64,000 nt of DNA, from assembly GCF_900291975.1 (NCBI RefSeq), contig NZ_OMPN01000001.1, positions 1,302,001-1,366,000 on the forward strand. The letters are read 5' to 3'. A program made the translations under genes and the position numbers. The DNA is from Agathobaculum massiliense. GTDB lineage: Bacteria > Bacillota > Clostridia > Oscillospirales > Butyricicoccaceae. The notes under the pieces were generated by a model. It did not search any database, had not been told where the DNA came from, and saw nothing but the letters and a program-made list of their open reading frames with translations. Positions 8,460 to 17,598 of the stretch are shown here, piece by piece; within the stretch, counting starts at the first letter, position 1, and each line of letters begins with the position of its first letter.

Positions 8460-9161
8460 TTATTCCACCTTCATCATGCGGTAACCAACTCCAATATGGG
8501 TCTGGATATACTGCGGTGCATCAGGATCTTTCTCCAGCTTTTTTCTCAGCGTTGCCATAAATACCCGAAGCGAAGCCACATCATTTTCCCAGCTTCTTCC
8601 CCAAATTTGCTGCGTGATAAAGGTATGTGTCAGCACCTTTCCTACATTTTTGCAGAGAAGGCACAGCAGCTTATATTCACTTGGGGTCAAGTGCAGTTCC
8701 TGTCCGTCCAAAAATGCACATCCCGCAGCAAAATCGACTTTCAGCTTACCATTTACAAATACAGACTCTGTATTGACCGCCCCGATTTGCAGAGCGGATA
8801 ACCGGCGCTGCGTCACACGCAGCCGCGCCAGCAGCTCCTCTACGGAAAACGGCTTGGTCAGATAGTCATCCGCGCCAGCATCCAATGCTTTAATCTTATC
8901 TGAGTCCTCGCTGCGGGCGCTGATGACAATAATCGGCATATTGGACCAGGAGCGGACGCGATGTATCACCTCTACGCCGTCTATATCCGGCAGCCCTAAA
9001 TCAAGCAGCATAATATCAGGATTGTGTGAGCTTGCTTCCAGAATGGCTGTTTCTCCGTTGAGCGCTGTTATGGAGCGATATCCGTGCGCTTTCAAGGTTG
9101 TTGTGATCAGGTTTCGGATCGGCATATCATCCTCCACGACCAATATTAACGGTTTATTCAT
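8460..9161 (-). CDS. kdpE: KdpE-type response regulator
   Basis: A 233-residue OmpR/KdpE-family regulator. The start is placed at MNKPLILVVEDD (ATG 9159-9161), overlapping the end of the adjacent kdpD gene by 8 bases, so translation is probably coupled. The receiver domain (1-120) has the acidic pair D11-D12, the phosphoacceptor Asp54 in MLLDLGLPD, and the KPFSVEELLAR switch-Lys region. The winged-helix domain (about 130-230) ends in DPDAPQYIQTHIGVGYRM. It is the only KdpE in the window although there are two KdpD kinases. By family it activates kdp potassium-uptake genes when K+ or turgor is low. Confidence 0.9.
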   Translation of the reverse strand: MNKPLILVVEDDMPIRNLITTTLKAHGYRSITALNGETAILEASSHNPDIMLLDLGLPDIDGVEVIHRVRSWSNMPIIVISARSEDSDKIKALDAGADDYLTKPFSVEELLARLRVTQRRLSALQIGAVNTESVFVNGKLKVDFAAGCAFLDGQELHLTPSEYKLLCLLCKNVGKVLTHTFITQQIWGRSWENDVASLRVFMATLRKKLEKDPDAPQYIQTHIGVGYRMMKVE

Positions 9162-11775
9162 GCAATTCGACCTCCCCAGCCGGTATTGAAAAAGTAAAAA
9201 CCGAACCCTGCGGCAAATGATCCGACACAGTGATTTCTCCGCCGTGGGCGTTAACAATGGACTTGCATAACGCCAGCCCCAGCCCCATGCTGCGGCGGCT
9301 GTCGGCGATACGGTTCGACGCGCTGTAAAACATATCAAATATCCGCGGCTTTGCAGAATCTGGTATCCCCGGACCGTTATCCGCAACAGAAACATCAACA
9401 TATTTCCCCTGACGCTTCCAGCCGATATTGATTTCCGAACCCGGCGGCGAATATTTTATCGCATTATTCACAATGTTGATTATCACCTGAATAATGAGCC
9501 TTGCGTCTATTTCCACCAGTGTAAATTCGTCGCTGCTTTGTACATGCAAATGATATTCTGTGCTTTTCCGGTCGATATGGCGCAGTGCCTCTGCAACCAC
9601 CTCATCTATCAGCTCCGTAGAAAGGCTGAGGTTCATCCGGCCTGATTCAAGCCTGCTGACAGACAACAGATTCTCTACCAGATTGATCAGCCACATTGCA
9701 TCGTCATAAATATCAGCATACATCCGGTTTTTTGTCTGTTCATCAAACAGCTTTCCATTGGAAAGGAGGTTGCTCGCATTACCCGAAATCGCCGTAAGCG
9801 GGGTGCGGAGATCATGCGAAATGGATCGCAGCAGATTTGCCCTGAGCTGCTCGTTCTTCGCCATAACGGCAGCCGCCTCTTTTTCTTCCAAATTGTTCTG
9901 GTTTTCAAGCGCCAGCGCGCATTCCCCCAGAATGGACAGCAATATGCTGGTTTCTACGGAATCCATTGTTTTTCCCATAGCCGCAATGCCGATCACGCCA
10001 TATACCTGCTTCCCTGTACGGATGGACAAGTAGGTGCAGCGGGCCCCGGGCAAATTGTCCGTGCCTGCGCCGGCGCGTCTGTTGTTCGCCAGCACCCACT
10101 GCGCTACCTGCTTTTCCTCTGCCGATCGATAGATCTCGCCAGTCTGCGTGTCATCCATCAGAAAAAGCGTCGGGGTGTTCAGCGCGCCGTTTTCTATATT
10201 ATACACAACGACATCGCGCTGAAATATTTTTTGCAGCTGGGTTGCGGTTATGGAAAGGATTTCTTCCTGTGTCTGTGCTTTTTGCAGGCACTGGTTCGTT
10301 TCAAAAAGGAGCTTTGTTCGCCACGCGACCTGCGCCGAATGCTTTGCATGCGCTTTCAAGCGCGCAGCCATGGAACCGGTGATGAGGGATACGAGAAACA
10401 TGACCAGAAACGTGACCGGATAATCGCTTCCATGCGCCTGCAGCGTAAAACGCGGCTCTGTAAAGAAAAAATTAAACGCCAGCACGGCGATGACTGACCC
10501 TGTCAGACTGCAAACCGAGCTTTTGGTAAATACGGAGATCAGCATGACCCCCAACAGATATATTGCTATGACATTCGCTTCCGTTGAACCGAAATGGTAA
10601 AATACCCAACCGGCCAGCGTGACCAATATCAGAATCAATGCGCTTTTCATCAGATCCAGTAGGGATACCGGTGATACATACATGGCTTCCATGTATTTTG
10701 CAGCGGTTTGATTCGCCGGATGGTTATCCGGTATGATATGGATATCCAGTGCCGGAGCCAGATAAATCAGCCGTTCAATCAGGGAGGGCCTTCGGAAAAA
10801 CAGACGGCCCTGCTGTGTGCTGCGGCCTATTACAATTTTAGCCGCGCCAGACAGCCTTGCAAATTCTGCGATCTGATAGGCAACATCATCACCATACACG
10901 GTTTCAACGGTCGCGCCTAACTGCTGCGCCAGCCTGATGTTTTCCTGAAGCTGTTCACGGTCAGCCTCTGTCCCCCATTGAAAGCTCTTTGTCTCTACAA
11001 AGAGCGCGATCAATCCGCATTGGAACGCATTTGCCATTTGCGCAGCGGCACGGATAATCCGTTCGCTCGATGGAGAAGCGGAAATACAGACAAGGATCTG
11101 GTCATGCGTATGGGGCGGCGTCTGCTGCATACAGGCTGCCGCCCTATCTGCGCAACGGCGCAGCCCGACTGCCCGCAATGCGTTCAGTTGAGAGAGCGGG
11201 AACGCCTTTCGGTTTTGCCGCAGCAGCCGCTCGCACAGGAGCTCGGGTTCGATATCGACAAACTCTACACGGGCGGCCTGATCAAAAATACGATCTGGGA
11301 TACGGTCTGGAATAGTTCCCCCAAATATATCGGAAACCGTGTCCTGAAGGCTTTCGATATGATGGATATCCAATGTTGTATATACATCTATTCCGGCTTT
11401 GAGCAGTTCCTCGATATCCTGATAGCGCTTCCTGTGGCGGGCGCCATCAATATTGTTATGCGAAAGATCATCAATCAAAATCAGATCCGGCATACGTTTC
11501 AAACACATTTCCAGATTGACTTCCCTGTCTGTCCGGCCATTTTTCTTTAGCTCTTTACAGGGCAGCATTTCAAAGCGATCCGCAAGCACTCGGGTATCTT
11601 TCCACGCATCGCCGGAAAGCAGCCCGATTACTACATCCTGTCCCGCCTGCCGGACGCGTTCGGCCGTTTCCAGCATCCGCCAACTCTTCCCCGTGCCGGA
11701 AAAATAGCTGGCAAAGATCGTCAGCTTTCCATACTGTTTCTCCACATCAGACAGCCCCTCTGTCTTGAATGCCAT
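9154..11775 (-). CDS. kdpD: KdpD-like sensor histidine kinase, divergent copy
   Basis: An 873-residue KdpD architecture: N-terminal KdpD ATP-binding domain (about 15-220), Usp domain (about 240-365), four hydrophobic segments (about 395-500), GAF-like region, HisKA with His654 in SISHDLRTPLT, and HATPase ending in DNGPGIPDSAK and SMGLGLALCKS. The start is put at MAFKTEGLS (ATG 11773-11775) behind AAGGGGGG; the upstream frame has no good site. Compared with the second copy (19747-22431), the Walker A motif is altered (SYFSGTGKS, lacking the first Gly) and the Walker B/DELAH motif reads DDLSH. The kinase half looks intact. It overlaps kdpE and follows ktrB-ktrA-ORF, so it may sense a different cue or control Ktr. 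Confidence 0.88.
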   Translation of the reverse strand: MAFKTEGLSDVEKQYGKLTIFASYFSGTGKSWRMLETAERVRQAGQDVVIGLLSGDAWKDTRVLADRFEMLPCKELKKNGRTDREVNLEMCLKRMPDLILIDDLSHNNIDGARHRKRYQDIEELLKAGIDVYTTLDIHHIESLQDTVSDIFGGTIPDRIPDRIFDQAARVEFVDIEPELLCERLLRQNRKAFPLSQLNALRAVGLRRCADRAAACMQQTPPHTHDQILVCISASPSSERIIRAAAQMANAFQCGLIALFVETKSFQWGTEADREQLQENIRLAQQLGATVETVYGDDVAYQIAEFARLSGAAKIVIGRSTQQGRLFFRRPSLIERLIYLAPALDIHIIPDNHPANQTAAKYMEAMYVSPVSLLDLMKSALILILVTLAGWVFYHFGSTEANVIAIYLLGVMLISVFTKSSVCSLTGSVIAVLAFNFFFTEPRFTLQAHGSDYPVTFLVMFLVSLITGSMAARLKAHAKHSAQVAWRTKLLFETNQCLQKAQTQEEILSITATQLQKIFQRDVVVYNIENGALNTPTLFLMDDTQTGEIYRSAEEKQVAQWVLANNRRAGAGTDNLPGARCTYLSIRTGKQVYGVIGIAAMGKTMDSVETSILLSILGECALALENQNNLEEKEAAAVMAKNEQLRANLLRSISHDLRTPLTAISGNASNLLSNGKLFDEQTKNRMYADIYDDAMWLINLVENLLSVSRLESGRMNLSLSTELIDEVVAEALRHIDRKSTEYHLHVQSSDEFTLVEIDARLIIQVIINIVNNAIKYSPPGSEINIGWKRQGKYVDVSVADNGPGIPDSAKPRIFDMFYSASNRIADSRRSMGLGLALCKSIVNAHGGEITVSDHLPQGSVFTFSIPAGEVELHE

Positions 11776-11813
11776 TGCACTCCCCCCTTGATTCAGGAGT
11801 ATTATATCACTGC

Positions 11814-12293
11814 CTATGCCTTGTGTATACAAAACTGATGTACAAATTCCTGTGCAAGCGGGTTGGGGGCATCCATTCTCCACATAACCTTTTGCTGCTG
11901 GGATTCCTTTTCAGCCGATGCCAGTAGCGCCCCATCCTCATCCATCACCAGCGGCTGGGACGAAATAACGGAAAGACGGTGCAGAAGCAAGCGACCGCCT
12001 GCTGCCTCTGGGGTGACGACAGCCGCACCTAAGCGGCGGCTGTTCAGCATTTGCAGGATTTCACCTCCCTGTCTGATCGACAGGGTGTAATGCTTATCGG
12101 AATGCAATGCTTTCATGTCGTTCAGGATTTCCATGATCCGCTTTACCACGCATGGATTCGACGTCGCAATATAGAAGCAGTCCGTTTCCTTATGCTCCCG
12201 CATTTCCTGCATCGTCTTCGCCAATTTCACCATGAGGTAGAGCCCCAGCAGCATGAGAGCTAAAAAGCCGGCTGCCAAAGCAATATCTTTCAT
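11814..12293 (-). CDS. Unknown single-pass membrane protein in the potassium cluster
   Basis: 159 residues. One N-terminal membrane helix (about residues 6-25, LAAGFLALMLLGLYLMVKLA) is followed by a soluble domain of about 125 residues. That domain has an alternating pattern (CFYIATSNPCVVKRIMEIL ... LSIRQGGEILQMLNSRRLGA) loosely like one lobe of a LysR-effector or periplasmic-binding fold, but I do not recognise a family. The ATG follows AAGAAGGGAAACC. It lies 33 bases downstream of ktrA and 38 bases upstream of kdpD, in line with both, so it is very likely co-transcribed and related to potassium sensing or transport. Confidence 0.7.
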   Translation of the reverse strand: MKDIALAAGFLALMLLGLYLMVKLAKTMQEMREHKETDCFYIATSNPCVVKRIMEILNDMKALHSDKHYTLSIRQGGEILQMLNSRRLGAAVVTPEAAGGRLLLHRLSVISSQPLVMDEDGALLASAEKESQQQKVMWRMDAPNPLAQEFVHQFCIHKA

Positions 12294-12326
12294 TGGTTTC
12301 CCTTCTTTTCTGTAGCAGAAACAGTA

Positions 12327-12977
12327 TCATATATGGAAACACCTTTGGACGTCATGATAGCTTCCCAAAACCAAAATCGTACTGTTTTCCTTCAGGGTGG
12401 TTTCCGGTGTGACCGCAGTCTCCTCAAATCTGCCGTCTTTCTTGACGGCCATAATATTCACATGGTACCGTTTCCTTACATCCAATTGCCCGACTGTTTT
12501 TCCTGCCCATCCTGCCGGCACCTCAACTTCAAAGATGGCGTGGCCATCACCCAACGCGATATAGTCTGCAATGTGATCCGAGCTGTATCGGACAGCGGTC
12601 CATATCGCCATCTGCTTTTCCGGATACACCACTTCATCCGCGCCGTTCCGCAGCAGAAATTTTCTCTGGACATCTCTGGACGCCCTCGCTACGACCCTTT
12701 TTGCACCAAGCTCCTTCAATAGCGAGGTGGTCTCCAGCGAACTCTGAAAATTGTCGCCGATTGCCACAATGCAGATATCAAAATTCCTCACCCCAATCGA
12801 CGAAAGGAATTCCTCGCTGGTGCTGTCGCCGATCTGGGCATTCGTTACAAATGGCAATGCAGCGTTTACCCTCTCCTCGTCCTGATCCACCGCCATGACC
12901 TGATGATTCATTTCATTCAGTTGTAAGGCGATATGGCGTCCAAAGCGCCCCAGACCAATCAGCAAAACCGCTTTCAT
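12327..12977 (-). CDS. ktrA: Potassium uptake regulatory subunit KtrA/TrkA
   Basis: 216 residues; start at ATG 12975-12977, 8 bases after GGAGG (the TTG six bases upstream is too close). Residues 1-130 form an RCK_N Rossmann domain: AVLLIGLGRFGRHIALQLNE is the GxGxxG nucleotide loop and MAVDQDEERV holds the acidic end of strand 2. Residues about 135-216 form RCK_C. The protein is the cytoplasmic ring that gates KtrB in response to nucleotides (and, in RCK_C, often c-di-AMP). It sits 30 bases after ktrB. Confidence 0.92.
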   Translation of the reverse strand: MKAVLLIGLGRFGRHIALQLNEMNHQVMAVDQDEERVNAALPFVTNAQIGDSTSEEFLSSIGVRNFDICIVAIGDNFQSSLETTSLLKELGAKRVVARASRDVQRKFLLRNGADEVVYPEKQMAIWTAVRYSSDHIADYIALGDGHAIFEVEVPAGWAGKTVGQLDVRKRYHVNIMAVKKDGRFEETAVTPETTLKENSTILVLGSYHDVQRCFHI

Positions 12978-13007
12978 AGGCAATGCCTCCTTTGTTTCTT
13001 TGATAAT

Positions 13008-14348
13008 TCAGCCGACTGTAATCCGTTCCAGAGGAAGCCTTGCGCTGGAACGCATATTCTGGGGCTTGAACAGCGTAGCAAATATCAGGGTGAGCCCTCC
13101 TACTCGCCCAAAGAACATCAATGCAATCAAAATCAGATGGGACACGTCGTGCAGCTGAGGCGTGAGTCCCAGCGAAAGCCCTACGGTCCCGATTGCCGAA
13201 GCCGTTTCAAACAGGCAGCCTAAAACCTCAACGCCTTCCAATCGGCTGATCACCAGGCCACCGGCTAAAAACAGTATCAGGTACATCCCCAAAATAGTTG
13301 CCGCCTGCGATACCGTTTCGCCTGCGATCCGTCGATGAAAAACCTGTGCATCCTCTTTATGCCGGAAGGTCGAAATCATGTTTGCAAACAGGACGCCCAC
13401 TGTCGTGGTTTTCATTCCGCCTGCGGTAGACCCCGGCGATCCGCCAATCAGCATCAGGATTATAATGATAAGCTGCCCGCTTTGGCTCATAACGGTTAAA
13501 TCCGCAGTATTGAATCCGGCAGTTCTCGGCGTGACCGCCTGGAAGAAGGATAGCAATATACGCTCCTGTATTGGCGCTTCCGAAAATTCAAAAAAGAAAA
13601 AGTAGAGCGCCGGCAGCACAATGAGCCCGCCTGTAACGGTAAGGATAACCTTGCTCTGCATCCGGTATTTGGAGAAACGCCAGCGGTTCGTGCGGATATC
13701 GTTCCAGGTAAGGAAGCCAATTCCTCCTACCACGATAAGGCATGCGATCGTAACAGAAACCAGAGGATTATCCGCATAATCCGTCAGGGATGAAAACGGC
13801 TGCTTTATCCCCATCAGGTCGAACCCTGCATTGCAGAAAGCAGATATGGAATGAAATACTGCGTACCACGCGCCCCTTGCGAAACCGAATTCCCCGGAAA
13901 AAACCGAAAACAGCAGCATTGCGCCCAGCATTTCAATCAGCAGGGAGGTCCTCAATATAAAGCCGGTCAGCCTCACGATACCACCCACATTGGGCGCAGC
14001 AATAGCCTCCTGCACTATACTCCGCTGCATCAGATCAATTTTCCGTCCGGAAGGAATCATAAATGCGCAGGCCACGGTTACGACCCCCAAGCCGCCGATT
14101 TGAATTAATATGATGATAATCAGCTGGCCGAAAAATGACCAATATGCAGCTGTGTCATGTATGACCAGCCCAGTTACGCATACCGCAGATGTTGCAGTAA
14201 AGAGCGCATCCATAAATGACGTGCTGACGCCTGCTCTGGTTGCGGCCGGCAGCATAAGCAGCAGGCTGCCCAGCAGGATAACCAGCAGGAAGCCTGCAAT
14301 GATAATCCTGAAAGGGGATTTATTGTTTTTGTGCCATACCCACCGCAT
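13008..14348 (-). CDS. ktrB: Potassium uptake channel subunit KtrB/TrkH
   Basis: 446 residues if started at ATG 14346-14348 (GAGG about 8 bases upstream; a GTG nine bases earlier is possible). Four repeats of membrane-P-loop-membrane are visible, with the filter glycines in TSAVCVTGL, SAFCNAGF, TPRTAGF and SAIGTVGLS. The intramembrane gating loop is glycine/serine-rich (GGSPGSTAGGMKT). It forms the translocating pore of the KtrAB Na+-dependent K+ uptake system in the cytoplasmic membrane. The gene heads the ktrB-ktrA-ORF-kdpD-kdpE series and has the shared promoter motif about 55 bases upstream. Confidence 0.93.
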   Translation of the reverse strand: MRWVWHKNNKSPFRIIIAGFLLVILLGSLLLMLPAATRAGVSTSFMDALFTATSAVCVTGLVIHDTAAYWSFFGQLIIIILIQIGGLGVVTVACAFMIPSGRKIDLMQRSIVQEAIAAPNVGGIVRLTGFILRTSLLIEMLGAMLLFSVFSGEFGFARGAWYAVFHSISAFCNAGFDLMGIKQPFSSLTDYADNPLVSVTIACLIVVGGIGFLTWNDIRTNRWRFSKYRMQSKVILTVTGGLIVLPALYFFFFEFSEAPIQERILLSFFQAVTPRTAGFNTADLTVMSQSGQLIIIILMLIGGSPGSTAGGMKTTTVGVLFANMISTFRHKEDAQVFHRRIAGETVSQAATILGMYLILFLAGGLVISRLEGVEVLGCLFETASAIGTVGLSLGLTPQLHDVSHLILIALMFFGRVGGLTLIFATLFKPQNMRSSARLPLERITVG

Positions 14349-14402
14349 CGCACGCACCTCTTAATATCCACTTATATTATCTTAACACATTATCCATGCG
14401 CA

Positions 14403-14421
14403 GATATTAAAACGGTATTAG
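14403..14421 (-). promoter_or_regulatory. Potassium-module motif upstream of ktrB
   Basis: In gene orientation CTAATACCGTTTTAATATC, ending 54 bases before the ktrB ATG. It matches the motifs before the 64-residue small gene (14736-14755) and before the kdp operon (19707-19732). A further TTAATGCATTCTTAAT lies just upstream (14436-14452). Candidate KdpE operator (inference). Confidence 0.5.
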
Positions 14422-14485
14422 CAATATAACCGCAATATTAAGAATGCATTAAGGCGCTTTGGCACACTGTTTGCGGCGCTCTGCC

Positions 14486-14680
14486 TCAGATCAGCCCCCA
14501 AAGCCATGCGATCGGCAGCACAATAAGCGTTGAGCAAATGCACACGGCAGCCAGCGTCACCAGAGGCATCCCAATAAAAACCATCAGGAACCCTAAAAAT
14601 CTATGATGAAATATGTACCGCTCCATTGCGGCGTCAAATTGCTCTCCCCAATGGATCAGACGTTCTTTCAATGCGGGCAT
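14486..14680 (-). CDS. Small membrane protein between kdpC and ktrB
   Basis: 64 residues from ATG 14678-14680, 5 bases after GGAGGAG (a GTG six bases upstream overlaps the site). A soluble amphipathic start (MPALKERLIHWGEQFDAAME) is followed by two hydrophobic segments, about 28-43 and 46-64. I do not recognise a family. It has its own copy of the motif shared with kdp and ktr promoters, and lies behind the kdp terminator, so it seems to be a separately expressed member of the potassium regulon. It may be a modulator of Ktr or Kdp (inference). Confidence 0.62.
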   Translation of the reverse strand: MPALKERLIHWGEQFDAAMERYIFHHRFLGFLMVFIGMPLVTLAAVCICSTLIVLPIAWLWGLI

Positions 14681-14735
14681 CTCCACTCCTCCTCACAGCT
14701 TTATCATAGAGGAAAATATCTAAATCTGGGGCAAA

Positions 14736-14755
14736 GATTATAAAACCGGTATTAA
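14736..14755 (-). promoter_or_regulatory. Potassium-module motif upstream of the small membrane gene
   Basis: In gene orientation TTAATACCGGTTTTATAATC, 55 bases before the start codon at 14680. Its spacing to the start codon matches the one at ktrB almost exactly (54 bases), which supports a shared regulator site. Confidence 0.5.
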
Positions 14756-14760
14756 AACAA

Positions 14761-14804
14761 AATAAAAAGCGAAGGGCGGCCTGTACCATGCAGGCTACCC
14801 TTCG
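14761..14804 (-). terminator. Terminator of the kdp operon
   Basis: Stem 14770-14783 with 14791-14804 (14 bp, two mismatches), loop of 7, then GCTTTTTATTTT on the minus strand; 40 bases after the kdpC stop. Confidence 0.85.
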
Positions 14805-14843
14805 ACCTTAAATCTTTGTATTGCATTCCGGCAGCAGCTCCGG

Positions 14844-15512
14844 TTACTCGGAAACCTCGCCGATCAACCCCATTTCACGGGCAATATCCAAATTAACACC
14901 CAGTACATTTACCGTTACTTCACCGAACACACCGAACATCTTGTCGGTTGTATTGTCTGCCACAATCTGGCGCAGGATGTCCTCGCTCAGACCGGAAGCC
15001 TCGGCGATTGCGGGAATCTGGATTTCGGCGGAAGCAGGGGAGATGTGCGGGTCAAGGCCGGAGCCCGAAGCCGTCATCAGGTCGGCTGGGATCTCCTCGC
15101 GCGTGACATTCGGGTTTGCCGCGAGGAAGGCCTCAATATCAGCCTCCACACGCTCGACGAGCGCGGGGTTGGAGGCGGCGTAGTTGTTGGAGCCCGAGGA
15201 CAGGCCAGCGAATTCACTGCCATCATTATAGAACTGGTTGCCTTCCGCATCCTCATAGTAGGTATTGTAATGGTACGCGGACGGACGCCCCTTCATAAAA
15301 TAGGGCTCAGTGAACTCTTGCCCTACATATTCGGCGCCAACCGTCTTGCCATCCACTTCGATCAAGCTGCCCGTCGCCTGATGAGGAAAGATGACCGCAG
15401 ACAGGCCGGAAAGCACGACCGGAAACAGGAAGCCGCAGAGCAGCAGCAGCACCAGTGTAACCAGCACCGCCTGCCGGATATTATGCAGCAGACCGGATTT
15501 CGTGTTATTCAT
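14844..15512 (-). CDS. kdpC: Potassium-transporting ATPase subunit C
   Basis: 222 residues. One N-terminal membrane helix (about 14-38, AVLVTLVLLLLCGFLFPVVL) anchors an extracytoplasmic domain with the family blocks FMKGRPSAYHYN, SGSNNYAASNPALVERV, ASGSGLDPHISPASAEIQIP and NVLGVNLDIA. KdpC stabilises the KdpFABC complex and supports ATP use. Its ATG follows an AAGGAGG that overlaps the kdpB stop, so the genes are translated in sequence. Length is slightly above that of E. coli KdpC (190) because of an acidic insert in the periplasmic part. Confidence 0.95.
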   Translation of the reverse strand: MNNTKSGLLHNIRQAVLVTLVLLLLCGFLFPVVLSGLSAVIFPHQATGSLIEVDGKTVGAEYVGQEFTEPYFMKGRPSAYHYNTYYEDAEGNQFYNDGSEFAGLSSGSNNYAASNPALVERVEADIEAFLAANPNVTREEIPADLMTASGSGLDPHISPASAEIQIPAIAEASGLSEDILRQIVADNTTDKMFGVFGEVTVNVLGVNLDIAREMGLIGEVSE

Positions 15513-15530
15513 GATAAAATCAAAGCCTCC

Positions 15531-17582
15531 TTAGAAACCAATGAGGGTCAGCAGCGGGTGGATCAGGATATCAATGATCTTGATGCCCACGAACGGGGCG
15601 ATGATACCGCCGACGCCGAAGATCAGCATATTGCGTGCCAGCAGCTTGCCTGAGGACATCGGGCGGTATTTAACGCCCTTCATCGCCAGCGGAATGAGGC
15701 AGGGGATAATGATCGCGTTGAAGATCAGTGCGGAAAGAATCGCGCTGTATGGCGAAGCCAAATTCATGATGTTCAGCACGCCCAGCTGCGGGATCGCCTG
15801 CATAAACATGGCAGGGATGATGGCGAAGTACTTGGCAATATCGTTTGCAATGGAGAAAGTGGTCAGCGAGCCGCGGGTGATGAGCAGCTGCTTGCCGATC
15901 TCGACAACTTCGAGGATCTTGGTCGGATCAGAGTCCAGATCGACCATGTTGGCCGCTTCTTTTGCAGCGGTCGTACCGGAGTTCATCGCAAGGCCTACGT
16001 TCGCCTGCGCAAGCGCCGGGGCGTCATTCGTGCCGTCGCCGGTCATAGCAACGATCTTGCCTTCAGACTGTTCCTTTTTGATGAGCTTGATCTTGTCCTC
16101 CGGCTTGCATTCTGCCACAAAGCCGTCAACACCGGCTTCCTTGGCAATGGTCGCCGCAGTCAGCGGGTTGTCGCCCGTACACATGATGGTCTTGATACCG
16201 ATGGCGCGCAGGCGCTCGAAGCGCTCGACCATGCCTGCCTTGACCGTATCCTTCAGGTAGATGACGCCGAGGATTCGGTCGTTCTCGCAAACGACCAGCG
16301 GCGTGCCGCCGAGGGACGAGATCTGGTTTACCTGCTCATGCAGGTCGGACGGGATCTTGCCGCCCAGATCCTTGATGTACTGCTCGATGGCGTCGGACGC
16401 ACCCTTGCGCACCTTGGTGCCGTCCGGCAGGTTGACGCCGCTCATGCGGGTCTGTGCAGTAAACTCGAGGAACTCGGAGCCTGGGGTCTCCTCGCTCGCG
16501 TCGCCGAGACGGCGCGCCAGCTCAAGCGTGGACTTGCCCTCCGGCGTCTCGTCGTGCAGGCTGGTCAGTGCAGCGCAGCGGATCAGCTCCTCGCGCTTCG
16601 CGCCGCCTACCGGATAGAAATCCGCAGCGAGACGGTTGCCGTAGGTGATGGTACCAGTCTTGTCGAGTATCATGGTATCAACGTCGCCGCAGGCCTCGAC
16701 CGCCTTGCCGGACATGGCAATGACGTTAAAGCGGGTGACGCGGTCCATGCCCGCGATGCCAATGGCGGACAACAGGCCGCCGATGGTGGTCGGGATCAGG
16801 CAGACCATCAACGCGATCAGCGTGGACATCTGGATCTGGACGCCGGAGTACAGGCCGATCGGGTAGAGCGTTACGATAACGATCAGGAAAATGATGGTCA
16901 GCGAAACAAGCAGTGTGTTCAGCGCGATCTCATTCGGGGTCTTTTTGCGGGACGCACCCTCAACCAGCGCAATCATGCGGTCGAGGAAGCTGTTGCCTGG
17001 TTCAGAGGTAATGCGGATCTTCAGCCAGTCGGAAACAACGGTCGTGCCGCCTGTTACCGAGCAGAAGTCGCCGCCCGACTCGCGGACAACCGGAGCGGAC
17101 TCACCTGTGATGGCGGATTCATCGACCGACGCAATGCCCTCGATAACCTCGCCGTCGCCCGGGATGATCTCTCCCGCGGAAACCATGACGACATCGCCTT
17201 TTTTGAGTTCGCTGGACATAACGTCCTTGGTCGAGCCGTCTTCCTGCAGCAGATGCGCCAGCGTATCCTTCTGCGTCTTGCGCAGGCTTGCCGCCTGTGC
17301 TTTGCCGCGGCCCTCTGCTACGGACTCGGCGAAGTTCGCGAACAGCACGGTAATCAGCAGGATAACTGCAACGATGATATTGTAAATGCGGGCGTTTGCC
17401 GACGTGTCTCCAAACAGTCCGGGCACGAAAGACAAAAGCAGCGAGATGAGAAAGCCGATTTCAACCACGAACATGACGGGATTCTTCATCATGTAACGCG
17501 GATTCAGCTTGGTAAAGGAGCCGATGATTGCCTGACGCAGGATCTCGGGCGTCACCAGCTTCTGATTCTTTTTTTTGCTCAT
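15531..17582 (-). CDS. kdpB: Potassium-transporting ATPase subunit B
   Basis: 683 residues, a P-type ATPase that powers high-affinity K+ uptake. The phosphorylated Asp307 lies in [10 protein letters not shown], the same position as in E. coli KdpB. Also visible: the actuator TGES loop in [11 protein letters not shown] (about 160), the nucleotide-binding [10 protein letters not shown] region, and the hinge [15 protein letters not shown]. Membrane helices flank the cytoplasmic domains. The ATG follows GGAGGAGAAT. It is 16 bases after kdpA and 18 before kdpC. Confidence 0.96.
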   Translation of the reverse strand: MSKKKNQKLVTPEILRQAIIGSFTKLNPRYMMKNPVMFVVEIGFLISLLLSFVPGLFGDTSANARIYNIIVAVILLITVLFANFAESVAEGRGKAQAASLRKTQKDTLAHLLQEDGSTKDVMSSELKKGDVVMVSAGEIIPGDGEVIEGIASVDESAITGESAPVVRESGGDFCSVTGGTTVVSDWLKIRITSEPGNSFLDRMIALVEGASRKKTPNEIALNTLLVSLTIIFLIVIVTLYPIGLYSGVQIQMSTLIALMVCLIPTTIGGLLSAIGIAGMDRVTRFNVIAMSGKAVEACGDVDTMILDKTGTITYGNRLAADFYPVGGAKREELIRCAALTSLHDETPEGKSTLELARRLGDASEETPGSEFLEFTAQTRMSGVNLPDGTKVRKGASDAIEQYIKDLGGKIPSDLHEQVNQISSLGGTPLVVCENDRILGVIYLKDTVKAGMVERFERLRAIGIKTIMCTGDNPLTAATIAKEAGVDGFVAECKPEDKIKLIKKEQSEGKIVAMTGDGTNDAPALAQANVGLAMNSGTTAAKEAANMVDLDSDPTKILEVVEIGKQLLITRGSLTTFSIANDIAKYFAIIPAMFMQAIPQLGVLNIMNLASPYSAILSALIFNAIIIPCLIPLAMKGVKYRPMSSGKLLARNMLIFGVGGIIAPFVGIKIIDILIHPLLTLIGF

Positions 17583-17598
17583 AGTTCCATTCTCCTCC

